Assembly: GCA_017165825.1 (NCBI GenBank)
Contig: CM029367.1
Location: 11,656,144-11,720,143 of the forward strand
DNA: 64,000 nt
Source of the DNA: Hepsetus odoe
Lineage: Eukaryota > Chordata > Actinopteri > Characiformes > Hepsetidae
Direction of reading: 5' to 3'
In this document: positions 1 through 16,170 of the stretch, piece after piece
Numbering within the stretch: the first letter of the stretch is position 1
How the letters are laid out: each line of letters starts with the position of its first letter
Translations under genes and position numbers: made by a program
The notes under the pieces: model-generated
Told to the model about the DNA's origin: nothing
Seen by the model: only the letters and a program-made list of their open reading frames with translations
The model's database searches: none

Positions 1-580
1 TTTAAAGTTCCTGCAACAACTGGAGGTGGCCTGGTCTGATGAATCACGTGGTCATTTAAATCATTTTGACAGCCGGGTGTGCATGCTGCTTACCTAGGCA
101 AGAGGTGGCGCCAAGATGGAGTATGGGAAGAGTCAAGCTGACAAAGGCTGTTTTGTGGAGAAACCTTGGGTCTTGGTATTTATGTGAATGTTCCTTTGAA
201 CTAAGTACGCCCTTTAATGGCAACAGTATTCCCTAATAGCTGTGGCCTTTTGTAGCGGGATAATGGACCCTGCCACACTGAAATATTGCATCAGGAATGA
301 TTTGGGAAGCATGCCAAAGTCTTTAAGGTGTTGATTTGGTGTCCAAATTCCATAATCTCACCCAAACATCTGTAGGATGCACTAGGCAAACTAATCCAAT
401 CCACTGAGATGCCAAGTTACAATTTTAAGACTTAAAGATTCTGCTGCTAATGTCTAGGGGCTACATACCAAAGTACACCTTCAGAGGTCGTGGGGAGTCA
501 TGGCCCCTACAGTTCAGTTCTGTTTTTGCAGCACAAAGGGGAACTACACAATAGTAATCATGCTTTAATGTTAAGGCTGT
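1..580 (+). mobile_element. Decayed Tc1-like transposase, 3' half to element end (cut by window edge)
   Basis: The plus strand reads as the C-terminal half of a fish Tc1/mariner-family transposase. Early bases give a WSDES-like stretch, and bases near 260-285 read RDNGPCH in one frame, matching the DNxPCH catalytic-core motif of Tc1 transposases. The 'PNSPDLNP'-type region follows near 335-375, then the family's usual end near 540-580 (an 'acacaata' stop region followed by a 'cat..tttaatgtta'-like terminus). The frame is broken by stops (one directly before RDNGPCH) and by frame changes, so no protein can be made. The 5' half lies left of the window. Identification is by recall of the family; the exact right end is approximate. 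Confidence 0.85.
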
Positions 581-1569
581 TTAAAGCTGTTTAATGTTAA
601 ATTCTGGTGTTGTCTTAAATGGGTGCCAGTAGGGATGTCTTGTTTGGTTTTATAGCTTACAGTAAGTCATAATGAGTCCAAATCCACAGTGACAAGCATG
701 CACCATCCTGATGAAGAGCGGGATGGGGCAGGAATGGGTCGAAAGGCATTTTGAAGTTGTCTTTGCAGAAAAAAAGAGGTGATTATTAACTTTCTATTGT
801 TTGTTAGCAATGTTAGCCTCTAGTTCAAATCATAAATAGTTGGACACTAAATATGTCTTGGTTGATCTACTACAATCAGATTGAATGAAAAAATTCAGTA
901 GGTTTGATTCCGTTGAAGTTACCTGATATCAGAATGAACCTTTTTGCCTTGATGCTTCATGGTCATATTAAGAAAGATTCATCTGTAGTTTGGCTATGTC
1001 CGCCTCTATTCAGTTACTTCTACTAAACATGAAAGTAACAGCATGTGACAAAAAAGTAACAGCACACAGACTCTTGCAGTTTAGGAACACAAAAAACTCA
1101 AAGCATATTTTTGTCTGCATATTTTTATGCTGACCTTGTTTGACAGTTTGTGCAGAACTATCTCCACCAGCAGTGAATTTAGTCAGTCACCACTTACCAC
1201 CCACCAACCCACCACAACAACAACATAGCCTTTAAATCGAAAAAAGAATAAACACTCTTGTAATCGGATCAGATGAGACAGATAATCAAAGTGTTTTGTT
1301 TCTGTTCTTTCTCTGTGGGTTCTTTGGGAGAGAGGTTCATCTTTCGTACGGGCCCGCCAGTCGGCTTTTCAAAGATTGGGGGAAGAGAGGAAAAAATAAG
1401 GTCTTTTGACACAATGCTCACAGCCCCAAGCGTAAGCCGCCTGCATCAACAATAGCTGCGCTCCCTCTGTCTGGCTATCATAAAGCAGTTTGTTGATGGG
1501 CTACCTGCCCTGTCTGTCTGTCTGGTTCGGGGCTTGAAACTCAATCTCTCCCATTCAGAAGTGGGGAGA

Positions 1570-1700
1570 GCACCCTGGGGCGGTGCACTGTGCCCTTAAT
1601 TATGACAATAGCAGGAGATTGGACTCCGATTGCACATCAGCAGCCTTCCTTCAGATTGCTAATTATGATATCGGTTTACCACCAGCAGCCTAGGCTGGGA
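1570..1700. promoter_or_regulatory. Candidate conserved non-coding element
   Basis: A compact block of mixed composition carries two TAATTATGA-type homeodomain sites (near 1597 and 1659) about 60 bases apart and no simple repeat. Base texture is the only evidence, and conservation has not been measured. Confidence 0.2.
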
Positions 1701-2859
1701 AGGGGCTACCCTTTTTGGAAAAAGCAGAGATTCCAGGCTGTGCCGGGAGTCAGAGAGAAGTTTACAGTCTCTGGTGGAGCTGGAGTGCTGCAAATTCTCT
1801 TCTTCCATGTAACCCGTATTTGCCAAGAGCAGTAGGGAATAGTGCTCAATCACCGTAAGAAGCACTCCAGCACCGTCATATTTTAGCTACCCTTCATATG
1901 GACTGCTCCTCGCTAAGCTGTCTGGAAGTAAGTGAGGCAGTGTGTAATTCTAGTGCTGAATTGCCCTTTGACGATGTAACCAATGTTGTTCTAAACGCCC
2001 CCCCTAACCCCAACCCCAACCTCCACCATCACCAGGAAAAAAAGTGATTTAATCATTTTTCTCTTTCTCACTTATTTTCCCAGCATGGGAGCCTAGCAGC
2101 ATTCCAAAACAGTGAGGGAAAGACATTACGGCAGACATTTCCTGAAAGCAGGGGGAGGAAAGCTCTTACAAGGCAGTTCTTAATAGGATCTCAGAGCACT
2201 GAGACCTTAAGCAGACTGCTCGTCTCCAAACATCTTCAAGGACTAAAATACGCCTTGGTTTTCTTAGACGGAACAAAAACACTGTAATGGAGATGTGGTC
2301 AAGAACAGGAGCAAGTGTGTTTAACCTTCTGAGCGTTAAAGGGGTTGCCCTTGGACTGCACTGCTTTATGTCGTAACACACGTTATGTAGAGAAGGCCCC
2401 GGTGAGCCACATTCTCACGTAGTGAAGTGAAGCAGCACAGTGAAGCAGCACTGATGGTCATTTACAGTGCAATTTCAGAAAGCATTATTTTCCTTATAAC
2501 TCTCCATTGATAGCATGTCTCCTTACTAACAGTCTATAGGAAATGGAAAGAGAAAGTCCTTAAAAGATGTACATCCCTTGAGCAACCCTCGAGGTACACT
2601 CTTCTTGAAGCATGCATTGTCTTCCCATCCAGCCGGCATCAATGGCTGACATCCACTCAAGATCTTTGAAGTAGTGTGTACATATGGTACAAGTGGTATT
2701 AATGTTACAGTGGATCATCTTACGCCACCCCCATTATTTATAGTTTGACACAGCAACTTCACATCAATGTGCTCTCTTTTTCAGAGCTTGAGTGGCATGT
2801 TGATGGTGGCTCTTGCATGGGGCTCGTTGCATTCAGATGACTGCAGGAATAGAGTGGTA

Positions 2860-3080
2860 ATTATACATGCTATGGAGACAGGAGATTAGACACTGATGTT
2901 TAAATGTGGGATGAATTGCCGGAGCAAATTAACACTGCTCTAATTGCGTCGCCCTTATAATAACTCGGGTTCTGACCCTGACCCACAGAAGTCGACGGCG
3001 TAAAAACCCCACACTGATTCAATCACACTGGCCTTAATGAGCACTATTTCTGGAGCAGTGTAAGTCACTGCCTATGAAGA
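2860..3080. promoter_or_regulatory. Candidate conserved non-coding element
   Basis: A stretch richer in GC than its surroundings, with clustered AATTA and CCTTAATGAG-type homeodomain cores and several CpGs (near 2947, 2966 and 2992). There is no open frame of note. Inferred from composition and context in a developmental-gene desert. Confidence 0.22.
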
Positions 3081-6000
3081 GTTCACCTGCAGCAGCCGCC
3101 TCAGTCTGAGATTGCGAGTCTCTCCAATGCTGATTGATGGACAACTGTGTCCACTCTGAAGGGCAAAGCCACAAAACTGTAAATGCGGCTGTATTTCCAT
3201 TGCCTTTCTCTGACAGTTTCAGAAGTGCAAGGCTTATTTCTTTATGATTTAAGATAATGGCTACTATATTGACTTATTTCTTCATTGCCCAAGTTCATCC
3301 AGCCAGGCCTGTTTCACTTCAGTCTGATTTGCCCAATCCGAGATATTGATCTGACTGAAAGGTACATTTGGAGGGAAAAAAGCCCCCAAAAAACAAGACC
3401 CATTGACTGATATTAACGACTGAAATTAGTATAAGAATAAACATCACGAGAGTTTAGGTATGTAAAGCTGATAGGTTTGTGGAGATCACACACTGGCAAA
3501 ACCTCATTTTGCAGCTTATCCTCTTTGTTGCCCAAAAAATCAGTCAAGGCCTGATACAACCTACGTGATAATTCCACAGAACATCATTTATGTAAATGTA
3601 ATTAGAGGAGGAACATGATAGCGAGATGCAGGGTGCCAAAGGAAATTTATTACTCAGAGGGGGACAGCTCTAAACATTCAATTAAAATATTGAGTTTCGG
3701 CAGATTTAATCTAAACGTAATAAATTACAAAGGGCAAATGGTCTTCGGGCGAGGGGCTGGTGGATGTCTTCTGTGCTGGGAACACTTGGGTTGATGGTGA
3801 GGGCTTTGTATAAGGAGAGGAGCGTCTCTGTGCAGAGCTTTGGGCCAGTGCCACACAGACTGGGGCGTGCGCCAGGGGAGTAAGCCAACACTCGGCGAGG
3901 TAGACACAGATGTACAACAGTGGGAACCTCTGGACCCAGACGACATCAAAGGCAAGGCCGAGGCTTAGGTTTCAGTCACTCCATGCTCTCTAGGCCTGTT
4001 CAGCAGGCCTGGCTTTTAGCTGGCAGCCTCAAAGCCCCACAATTTGTTTTCTGGTGCTGAGCCTCCTTACCTAATCGAACCACTATTCTTCCTGTTTGAG
4101 TTTGTTTTGAGATGTTTTTCATGAAGGTACAGCCTACATTTCAGAAAAGTGTTCATTTATGCAGTGATGAAGTATAGTTTGGCAAAACCGCCTTTAAATT
4201 GGAAACTCTTGCTTACATGTCTATGCAATCAATTACCTTTTGCTATAGGAATGCTTTGAAGGTGAAGCGGAGAAGCAACTTGCAGTGGAAGCGCTATCTA
4301 ATGTGCTTTCCGCTATTGCTCTTGCATGTTATTATCTTATTACTTAGGAACGTTAGAGTCCAACTCATCATCCAGATTTTAAGCTTTGGGCTTGTGTTTT
4401 CTAAGGCCGATGTTTCTGCAAGTTAAGATGCATAAATTCCTATGACAGTAGCAATATTGTTCAGAACTTGACCCATACCTGATCTTTTTTTTCCTCTATC
4501 AACAAACATTACTATAATTAAGTGGCCCAGTTGAAGGCTGGGCTGTGAAACATGAACAAAGGAGAAGTGTTTATTTACCATTTTATACACATTTTTTCAC
4601 ACATTCTGAAGCCTTAACGTGTTAGACTTGGTGCTTACGGATGTGTTTCCAAGGTGATAAACTTTTCACTTTGCATGTGACATGTGGTTGGAGCTGTGCT
4701 CGCCTTGTGCTCGTGCTGGTGTTCAGTAATATCTCAAAGACAGAGACCTGAGGAGGTGGAGTGTATTCAACCACCCCCCACCTCCCGCCCTCCCCATTCA
4801 ATTTAGTGTCACAACCCAGAGAGAGTTGAACCATGGCACCTTTTTAATTACAAATGCTGTATTTTCATAGCACAAGCGAACCAACACTCTGTCAGGTGCT
4901 GAAACAACTGCAATGTGAGAAGAAAAAAACAATTTATCAAGTTACCTCCTCATCAAGGAACCCACATATGTGCCCCTGACTTTAAGAGTAACGTGTTTTA
5001 GTGAGTTATGGTTTAATTACAAAGAAGTGCCATGACTGTATGTTGCCCAATTTGTTTTTGCATTCCAAATTTTTACAGGCTTTATGCTATGCGTTACATA
5101 TTCTTATGTTGCTTCACGGTAAAGGACTAATTACACGTGTTTTTTGACATGAAGTGTTTTTATTTTGTTATTTTATTTGGTAATTTGTTTTATTATCATT
5201 TTTATTGTGCATATAGGTTAATGAACAGGAACTCTAAAAAAAGCATATGTTGGTCTTAAATCTGGGCAAAAAGAATTTACACATGACTATAGTAGAACAA
5301 TTATATCTGTAAAGGCATTTTTATACATTTTATGCATCAACATTTTTATTGACATGTCATTGTAGTACATAATTATAAGTCTCTTACATCTTTTTTTCTG
5401 CTTCATGAAAAATTGCTTTAAATCCCCTGTTGAAGATAAGTGATTTGTCCCAATTTCTTAAAATCCTATTTGAATTTCATCTCAAAGGACAACTTGGCTC
5501 GTCTGTAAGATTTTGTTTGTCTTATGAATAATGTTGCATCAGTTCTGAGTCAGTTAGCGGTTTCCCCTCCTTTACATTTTGTGTATAATCCAAAAACATG
5601 ACCCCATTTTTGCAGCTTGTGTCTGTGTTGCCTCTGGTTGTCACAAGGGCTTCTTTCTCTGCAGCATAGGCTCAAAGCAAGTAGCTCAGCAGCACCAACG
5701 GCATATATAAATAACAAATTTGAGGGGTTTATGAGAATGCTGCTGATGTAAAATAATGCTTCTGTCATGGTACCACTACTTATGACTTTGTCCGTATCTA
5801 CAGTATAATCTGAAGGTCCATTCCTGGACAGCATGTATAACATATTAAAATTTGTCAATGTGTGCACCACTAAACTGGCTGTAAATTGCTTCATGTGTCG
5901 CTCAGGTCTCTAAGTTTAGTCTCTAACTCTGGTTTGAACCAAGAGTTTGTTGGCGAAGTAGCATGATTTTATTGATGTGAGGAAATGTAGCCTAGTGTTC

Positions 6001-7224
6001 ACTCAGATTTATTTAATTCTTCATTTTAGCTAAATAAATTTGAAATATAATTAATAAAAAAAAACATTATAGTGTTTTTCACGGCCTGCTCAGCTGTTTC
6101 TCACCTCACTCAATTTCAAGCTGTAGGGTGCTGTTCTGAGACCAATGTAACCATAAAAGAGAAAAACCCCTAACAAAATGACCTTAGACCGTCCACTAAA
6201 ATTTTGAAGGGTCAGTGTTAAGTACATGACCGAACTCAATAACTGTGTTTTTTGTCCTGATATTTTGGTACATCTGCTCCTATACCGTTCTCCTGAAGCT
6301 AGTTTTGCATGAAGACTTACAGGCTTATCCACACTGCTCCAAGAAGATGCTGAACGCTTCCTGTTTCTTCCTGCGACACCGGGTTCTTCTGTTTAATCTC
6401 ATCGTTTTCTCATTAATGGATGCTGACTTCCTGTGGGTCATATCCCTGGCTAGCACGTAGTAATCTGACCTCTTTGGAATAACACTGATGTGAGACTCAC
6501 TCTGTCTCTGGATCCCCTGACGGCCACCCGATCTCCAACACACGGCTACTGATAGCCTCGCCATGTTTTATTCATCTCCAGTTAACCACTGCTCGTTTGA
6601 AATTGTGAACGTATAGACTCTTTTATGTTGGATATAACTCACCTCAAATTCTAGCTGAGCTAAAAATAAGGAATGTGAAATAGTGCTCTTCTGATCATTG
6701 GCCATAGCTATTTTTTACCTGAAGGCTAAGTTTCATTTTGCCTCACGCCCAGGCTTGGTTAACACAGCCTGATGTTATTCCTCTGGCAGCATGGAAGGAA
6801 GAATTGCTGCAGAGCTAAACACTATGTTTAATCAATCTGTAAATCAATCAGTATTTAATTTATTATTAATACATTATTGCCTCATTAAAAGAATTTTCAA
6901 GTACAAGTAATTAAAAATATTATTAAATGGCAAAAGAACTAATTACACTGTCCACACAAGACACATTGATTCCGATTTTAGTAGACTGGTGTTCTAAGGA
7001 TATCAAATAGGTCAATTTAAAGAATTATCCTATGTATTTGTGTGTGTGTTACGGTTTATGAAACCCTACATTAAATGAAACATTTCAATGTTTTTTTTCA
7101 ATATTTTAATTAATAATTTAGTCAGTGTGTGTGCCTGCATATCTGTGAGAGTGTGTGCACTCACGTGCACGCTGTCTGAGCTAGCTCACTTATTAATGTC
7201 TGTGTGCACAATATCAATATTATG

Positions 7225-7400
7225 GAAATGAGACCCATCCATCAGACTCATTGAGGGTGATCTGACAGTGCAGGGCTACAGCGGAGCAGCAGGGGGTCTA
7301 CTGCCCATCTCCATCTCTACACACAGCCTAATTGCTCTGTCTCCACTAATTAATGTCCATTTTATTCACACCACCAAGGCCGTAATAAGGTGCCTTTTAT
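7225..7400. promoter_or_regulatory. Candidate conserved non-coding element
   Basis: This block contains a TGACAG Meis-type hexamer (near 7263), a CTAATTG site, a CTAATTAATG site and a GCCGTAATAAGG stretch, with no simple repeat. The combination resembles homeodomain-bound enhancers. Function is inferred. Confidence 0.28.
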
Positions 7401-7784
7401 TTCTTTAACTCTCACTATATGTCATGGACCAAGAGAAGGAGCCAGCCTAGGTCTAGGTATGTCTCTATGTCTGGGTAGATATATGTGTAGACTTTTCAGT
7501 GTGGCCATGCTGACCTAGGATCCAACTTTTAATGTCTGGTTGTCTAGTTTGTCTAGTTTTTAAATCAGAAAGAATAAGAGATTGTGAAAAGCAAGTCTAA
7601 TGTATTCTGTGTTCAGCGTGTGTGTGCATGTGGGCTAGTAGGGGTGAGGGAGTCAGACATGTGTTCACTTTCATGCAGACCTGCCGCATGTCGTGTCAGC
7701 GGTGAGGACACACCGGCTTCCTCTTTTTAGCGACCTGGTTCGCGGCACAGCAGGAGAAAGTGCATACACCCTTCATCCAGTCTT

Positions 7785-7819
7785 CACACACACACACACA
7801 TGCACACACACACACACAC
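7785..7819. repeat. (CA)n microsatellite
   Basis: Uninterrupted CA dinucleotides except for one ATG interruption near 7800. Confidence 0.95.
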
Positions 7820-10291
<2,472 letters not shown>

Positions 10292-10758
10292 AGAAAAAGG
10301 CCATGGTAGCAGGCTGATTTAAAGACCTGCAGTTTTTCACTCATTAAGTTTCTGCACAAATTTCACATTTTCTTTCAGCCGTTTTTATTATCCAGTGCTT
10401 ATCATTGGCTTTGCTTTTTGTTTTTACTCATGGAATGATTTTGGCCTTGGCCTATCAGTTATAAATTATAATTTTGGAATTTTTCTTTTTCATTTGGATA
10501 CCATTATGAGTCCCATTTTGACAAACCATCCACTCCAGAGCCACACAGCACTTGTGAATGTTTTCCTAATAATTATGATATTTTTTGTTCATAATCAATT
10601 AGAAGCACTTAAAGCTTTTTAGGAACATGCTGGTAAAGTTCAGTTCTCTTAATGACTGACAATTAAATTGTGGCTTCTCCACAGGACATGCATTAATCTC
10701 AACTTGTCATCTTCATTTACGCTGGTTATCTTGGTGGGTGGAAACCTGACTGTGTATA

Positions 10759-10760
<2 letters not shown>

Positions 10761-10793
<33 letters not shown>
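10761..10793. repeat. (TG)n microsatellite
   Basis: Perfect TG run. Confidence 0.95.
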
Positions 10794-10794
<1 letters not shown>

Positions 10795-11339
10795 ACTGAC
10801 TCTGCCAGCTCAAAGCTATTTGGAAACCTTAAGGCCTTACCTCATGTGTCCTTGGAATATTTTTTAGAATTACTTATAACTGCTTTAAATGGCACTGCAA
10901 TGACCGCCATAATTATAAAGTAATATTGCATTATCGTTATTAATTTTGAGGAGCTCACACTAAGTAAAATTCAAGCTGATGCTTTATGTGCAGCTTCCCC
11001 AAAGGAAGAGATTTCTTCTATTCCAGATGTTGCCAAGGATTTCTTTCTATGTACTCCTTCTCTCTCCAGATTCAGATTTCTCTTTTTTTATCCAGTACTG
11101 GATGTCACACTCTAGATATCTTACTTCTGGGTAAAAGCTGGTGGTCAATCAGCCCAGGGCTGAGAGAGGATGATAAGCACGACCTGCTCCCTCACCCACT
11201 CTCAGAGGTTACTGGGCAATAATGCACTGTCCCCACACATCAGTTCACTGGAGACTCCTATCCTTCATTCACATGCCAGGTAGTCCTCAAATTAATCATG
11301 TCCTCTCCTCCTTTCTCTTTCTCCTCTAAGATAGCTTCT

Positions 11340-11600
11340 TTTCATGCTAATGGGCTCTCCCTGTGCCCAGAGGCCATCTGAATGGCCTGGGCTCTGCAGG
11401 ACGAACCCTGTTGGGCTGACATGCTGCCAGTGTCTGAGACGGATCTTCGGCGGTGACCCTCGCAGCGGGAGGGGAGCATCCGTCACCGTGAACTGGCCCT
11501 GCGCTCCAGGGCTGCCGCATGCTAATTCGGCTCTTTGTTTCAGGGTGACTGCGTTCTCAGCAACTCTGAACAAAAGAGCCTTACGTGGGGCTCTGTTTCG
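11340..11600. promoter_or_regulatory. GC-rich candidate conserved element
   Basis: A GC-rich island of about 250 bases in AT-rich flanks, with CpGs near 11440-11500 and a GCTAATTCG homeodomain-like site near 11521. Overlapping open frames of 88 and 93 codons occur on both strands, as expected from GC content. No domain is recognised. Confidence 0.22.
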
Positions 11601-12568
11601 CCTTGTTTAATATTTACATTTGAATATTAGCCCAGGTCTGCCATAGCAATATCAAAGCTGCATGCAAGAAAGGAATTTTTATTGGTAAGGGAGAGATTCT
11701 GAAGAAAGATTTGTGTCTGTACTTTGCAAGTTAAAGAACTTTCTTCTTGGAGAAGACTGGTAGTACTGACTGATATTAATTTAATTATCAACACTTGCAC
11801 GTACATCACAATTAGTTGCAAAAAAACATTTAACAGAGATACTTTGCAGATTGTTTCATGGGGAGTTTTATTATAATAAATTGATCATTAATGGCACAGA
11901 TAATAAATTCTTTATTAAGTACAGTTTATATTTTTAGACTTATCTCTTATGCTTTAATGTTCTATACTGTAATCTATACTGTAAAATAGTTAGTTCCATC
12001 TTATTGTTTGAGCATTGTGTGTTGCAAGCGTAAAATTTACAATAATTAAATATCATAAAAATGATGTATGTACATTAAGTATCATTCACAGAGAAATGTC
12101 TGGCAGTTATGCTGCTCTGTAACCATAGTACATTACTTGGCAGAGTCATTTTTAATTATAAATTAAATAACTGGAACTGAACATCTCGTATTTTTGCATT
12201 GGAACGTAGAAAGTGTGTCAGGCCCATCCTAAAAATAATTTTACTTCAACTAAAAAAAATTGCCTCTCAGAAATGCACTGCAGCTTATTTTCTTCATGTG
12301 CTGATGACCCTCCTTGAAGAAGCTAGATCTTGCACAAGTGTCCCACTGGCCACCAACAGACCACATCTTACTTACTCATGAAGGGTCACTCTCTGCATCC
12401 AATCAAGTCTGATTCTGATTAATGAGAGCTTTATGCATTGTGTCAAACAGACACACTGACCTGGTGAGAACTGGAGCAGCATGTAGTTTAGTGAAGAGTA
12501 ACCATAAGGAAACTTTATTAGTTTAAGTGTCCTCTGCTCTAGGTCTGGCTGCAAGACTACTGTCTGGT

Positions 12569-12572
<4 letters not shown>

Positions 12573-12602
<30 letters not shown>
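12573..12602. repeat. (TG)n microsatellite
   Basis: TG dinucleotide run of about 15 units. Confidence 0.95.
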
Positions 12603-12612
<10 letters not shown>

Positions 12613-12639
12613 AGTGAGCACGTTTGTAAGGGGGCTGAG

Positions 12640-12960
12640 GCTTCACCGAAGCTCCTCTGTCATTTCTGGAACGAGTCCCGAGCAGACAGATTCACGGCGG
12701 GAAGCAGCACAGTAATTGGAGATTCCCGGAGTGATTAAAATTCATTTTTTTCTGCTCTCTCATCTGCATAGCCACAGGAGAGCCCTGGAGCCGTGAGGGT
12801 CTGCAAGTTTGGGACACGTTTGAAGGATGGGTCACTAGCTAACTCCTCCTCACTCCTCCTCTCCACCCTCCTTTTCTTTTTCTCCTGAATGAGGGGAGCG
12901 AGATCAGGCTCGCTATTTCACCCCAGGGTGGCAGTGAGGTCAAAGGTCACTTGTAATGGC
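12640..12960. promoter_or_regulatory. Candidate conserved non-coding element
   Basis: A mixed-composition block with CCCGAGCAG, GGCGGGAAG, GTAATTGG and GTGATTAAAATTC sites, followed by a TGAGGTCAAAGGTCA-type direct repeat of nuclear-receptor half sites at about 12935-12949 (a DR1-like arrangement). No coding signal. Function is inferred from motifs only. Confidence 0.25.
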
Positions 12961-13079
12961 TTTTGCTGTGCATCTGCAGTGCTGCAAAAGCACACCGGGC
13001 GCCGATCCACTCCACTACACTCTGTTCTTCACTCCACTGCTTAAACGACCCAGGCTGGACCTGCACTCACTAATGAGGC

Positions 13080-13082
13080 TGT

Positions 13083-13113
<31 letters not shown>

Positions 13114-13138
13114 CGTGTGTGTGCACGCGTGTGTGTTT
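13080..13138. repeat. (TG)n microsatellite, interrupted
   Basis: TG runs broken by TTTG and by a GCACGCG interruption. Confidence 0.9.
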
Positions 13139-16077
13139 GTTCCGTTCTCAGTAATGATTCCTTAATCTTTTCTTTTTAGTCTACTGAAAAATTCCTTCAC
13201 ATTAAAAAAGTTCCAAACATTATGGATGTGGATCCTTAGCAGTGTTTTGAAGTTTAATTACTTTAAAGAAACCAGTCAATCAGAGAAGAAAGAAACTGGC
13301 TATTAGAAACAAAATGACTGAATTTACATTGTAGATATTATGACTCTGGTTCCACTCAGCACCAGATAGTACGTTTTTTCATTATGAAATGGCAGACCTT
13401 ATATCACATTGACTGAATTAAGCAAAAACTTATATATATAAAAAATATAGTTGAATCCTCATAAGTTGTATCATTCCTAGTTTATTGAAAGGGAAAAAAT
13501 CAATATAAATTTTATTAAAATTTACTTACTAGTTTCTACCGTTTTAATCATTTAGCAACATCAACAATTCATAACATTTCTAAGGCTACCTTTTTCACTA
13601 CTTCTTTATTAAACACACAAAAAATGATTTATATCATATCAAACCTCCATAATTATAATGGCCACTCTTTGCATTAGATACCCTAATTCTGTGTGCTTAA
13701 ATGGCTCATAGCAAACAATGGCAAAGCTATTATATTATAATATGGGATAATTACAAATTGTAATATCTTTTCTCTGCACTAGAAGCTGGATGGAGATGTT
13801 GACACATCCTAAACCTTGTGTTATGTTTTCTGTCTCTTTTCACAATTTTCCTCTGATTAAATGCCACTGCAAACTGACAAGAATTCTACATTCGAACATA
13901 GCCAGCTTTTTCAGTCCAACATTCAATACAGAGCACAGACGTGGGGCTTTTTCATAATAAATTGATCTTTGCTTGACTTACACTATTGATGGCATCCATC
14001 ATGGCTTCATGTGGCTTGAGTGGTTGGTGGTGCTGAGTGCAGTTCTCGGTGCAGTTTGTGCATTTGTGTGTGTGTGTGGATGTGTGCTGTGTGTGTTGTC
14101 GGCCGCGGATGTATGGGCTGTCATGGAGCGAGGCTGTGGTGTGCTGTGACCGTTGCTGGGTCTTTCCTCTGCGGAAGCGGCTCCTCCTCCAGCTCTTGGA
14201 GAAGAGGACGTGTGCAGGGCCTTACCCTGAGAAATGGCCTCCTAGCTCTGTCACATGAAAGAAAGAGAAAACTCACTTTGACGGGAAGTACCGTTCTCAG
14301 AAAGTGATAGGCGTGATAGGAGAAGCTTACTTACAAAACCTATATTACAAAACTAAAGCGAAAGCACAGAAGAAGGGAAAAAAAGGCAAAATCACCCAGC
14401 ATACTCTCATCTATTAAAATGCAAAAAATATATATAAACATCACTGCTTCAAATGACAGAACTTCATGCAGCACTTTAGAACAAGCGTGTGATGAACTGC
14501 TCTGTGCTAACTCTCGGGGTATAAGTTTACCTTACTTGTTAGCTGCATTAGTCTCACACAGCTGGGTTAATCAGAAATAGTGTGAAATTGATTTTCCACT
14601 AAACTATCATTTTATATAAACTGAAAAGACAGGAGTGTCTAGTGTGTTAAGAGAACAATATACAGAAATACTGAGCTCTTTGCTATTTAAGGAAACACTA
14701 GTGAATTTATTATTGCATCAGGAAAAACAATTCCCACTAAACATATTTATTTGAGCAAATTCCTGCTCGAGAGATCGGATGTAATGTAGTAAACGTGTAA
14801 ATTGACCCAATGGTGTAACCATAATATGTGTTCAGACTTCATTCAGCATTCCCAGGATAAAGCCTGTGCAGCAACAAAATGGGGGTCCGTTCTGTCTGGG
14901 AAGATGGGGAAGAGCCCAGCGAGACTGAGTTCAGTAGCAGGAACACTGAGGGAAAAGTGATCTACTGAAAGAAAAAAGAAAATATTCTAACTACACGTAA
15001 ATCCCGTGGACTGTGCTGCAGGTTAAGAGGAGCCAAGATTATTGACATTTTCTGCTAATTCCTCTTTATTACTACAAGTAGGATCGTATGTGTGTAATCT
15101 GTGTGTCGTCACAGTATAAAACCAGAACTATAGTCAATTATGTGTAACTGTAGTAAAGGTTGAGTGCAAATCTGCAAACTCTCTTCAAGCTACATGTTGA
15201 TTTACTTAAGAGAACCCACAACTGCACACTTTAATGCACAATTTAAAGCCTTAAGGTTTTTTGTTTATATTTATTAACATCCATTCATTTTACTCATTTA
15301 ATGGGTTTTTTTAATTTACCAAATGAATGCAATTAGACAACTGAGTAATAGTTTAATCCATTATTAAAATATTTCATTTGGGAGAATGTAAATACAGTAA
15401 ACCGAGCAGACTGAGCCGTCACAACTGTCTGAGCATAAGATTTATCAAATTTATAAAACGCACAAATGCCTCTCTTGCTAAAATACTGGGAAAGACAACG
15501 GAACTTCACTGATGTGTAACTAATACATCGCGAGCGTCGGACATCAAATCGTTATTTTTTCTGTGTTCACGTTATGCCTGTGAATAAATGAAGACAAATA
15601 CAATTCAACCACCATCTATTATAACATTTATTCATGTTGCCTCCGAGTGCACAGATGATCTCTTCTCCCCCTGAATAGGCTTCCCTCAGCTGATAAGCTG
15701 ATTTAAACCTAAGGTACAGGTCCTGAGCGTGGCATGATCGAACCAATTGCTTTTGGACTGCTGTTCTGCTTCTACTTTTCACCCAGTGTAAATTGGGGAC
15801 CTTGCTAATTGTGTGAATACGATGAATTTTAATGAGCACATCCTCGAAGAGATGGGTGTTTACATCTTTTTCACTCTCTAAATAGTCAAAGCCCAGTATG
15901 GTTCTATGTGGGTTTGCAGGGTTTACTGCATACACATACAATTCAGTTTGCACTTATATTGCCTCTGTTCAATTTATGCTTTCTAATCGCTGCCTTGCGT
16001 AAGCAGAGCTGGGGGGACAGTCTTACATTAAGGACAGTGCAAATGATAGTGTATCAGTTGGTGATCTAGTGGCTGTG

Positions 16078-16170
16078 TTTCTGTAGGGGGCAGCAGGGGT
16101 CCTGTCATACTCTCAACAGCAACAACTCTCTGTAGAGATATTAGATCAGTGTTTTGTGCCCCCTGAGGAA
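16078..16170. promoter_or_regulatory. Pair of CTCF-like motifs on opposite strands
   Basis: TGTAGGGGGCAGCAG at 16082-16096 on the plus strand agrees closely with the CTCF core YAGGGGGCRSYR. About 70 bases away, TGTGCCCCCTGAGG at 16155-16168 carries the core AGGGGGCAC on the minus strand but is weaker upstream. Occupancy is unknown. These are motif matches by eye. Confidence 0.35.

Larger units (their letters stand above)
581..7784. other. Unique non-coding sequence, gene desert
   Basis: No gene is recognised on either strand. The short open frames here look like chance and have no codon or domain signal. The sequence is AT-rich with scattered homeodomain-type TAATTA cores. Three less AT-rich stretches inside it are listed separately as candidate conserved elements. 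Confidence 0.6.
10800..13078. other. Unique non-coding sequence
   Basis: No gene is recognised. Most of 11.6-12.2 kb is very AT-rich. Two stretches richer in GC are listed separately. Confidence 0.55.

Noticed and set aside
15567..15953. 128-codon minus-strand frame
   Set aside because: No recognisable domain, splice context or neighbouring exon. Length is within chance for 64 kb.
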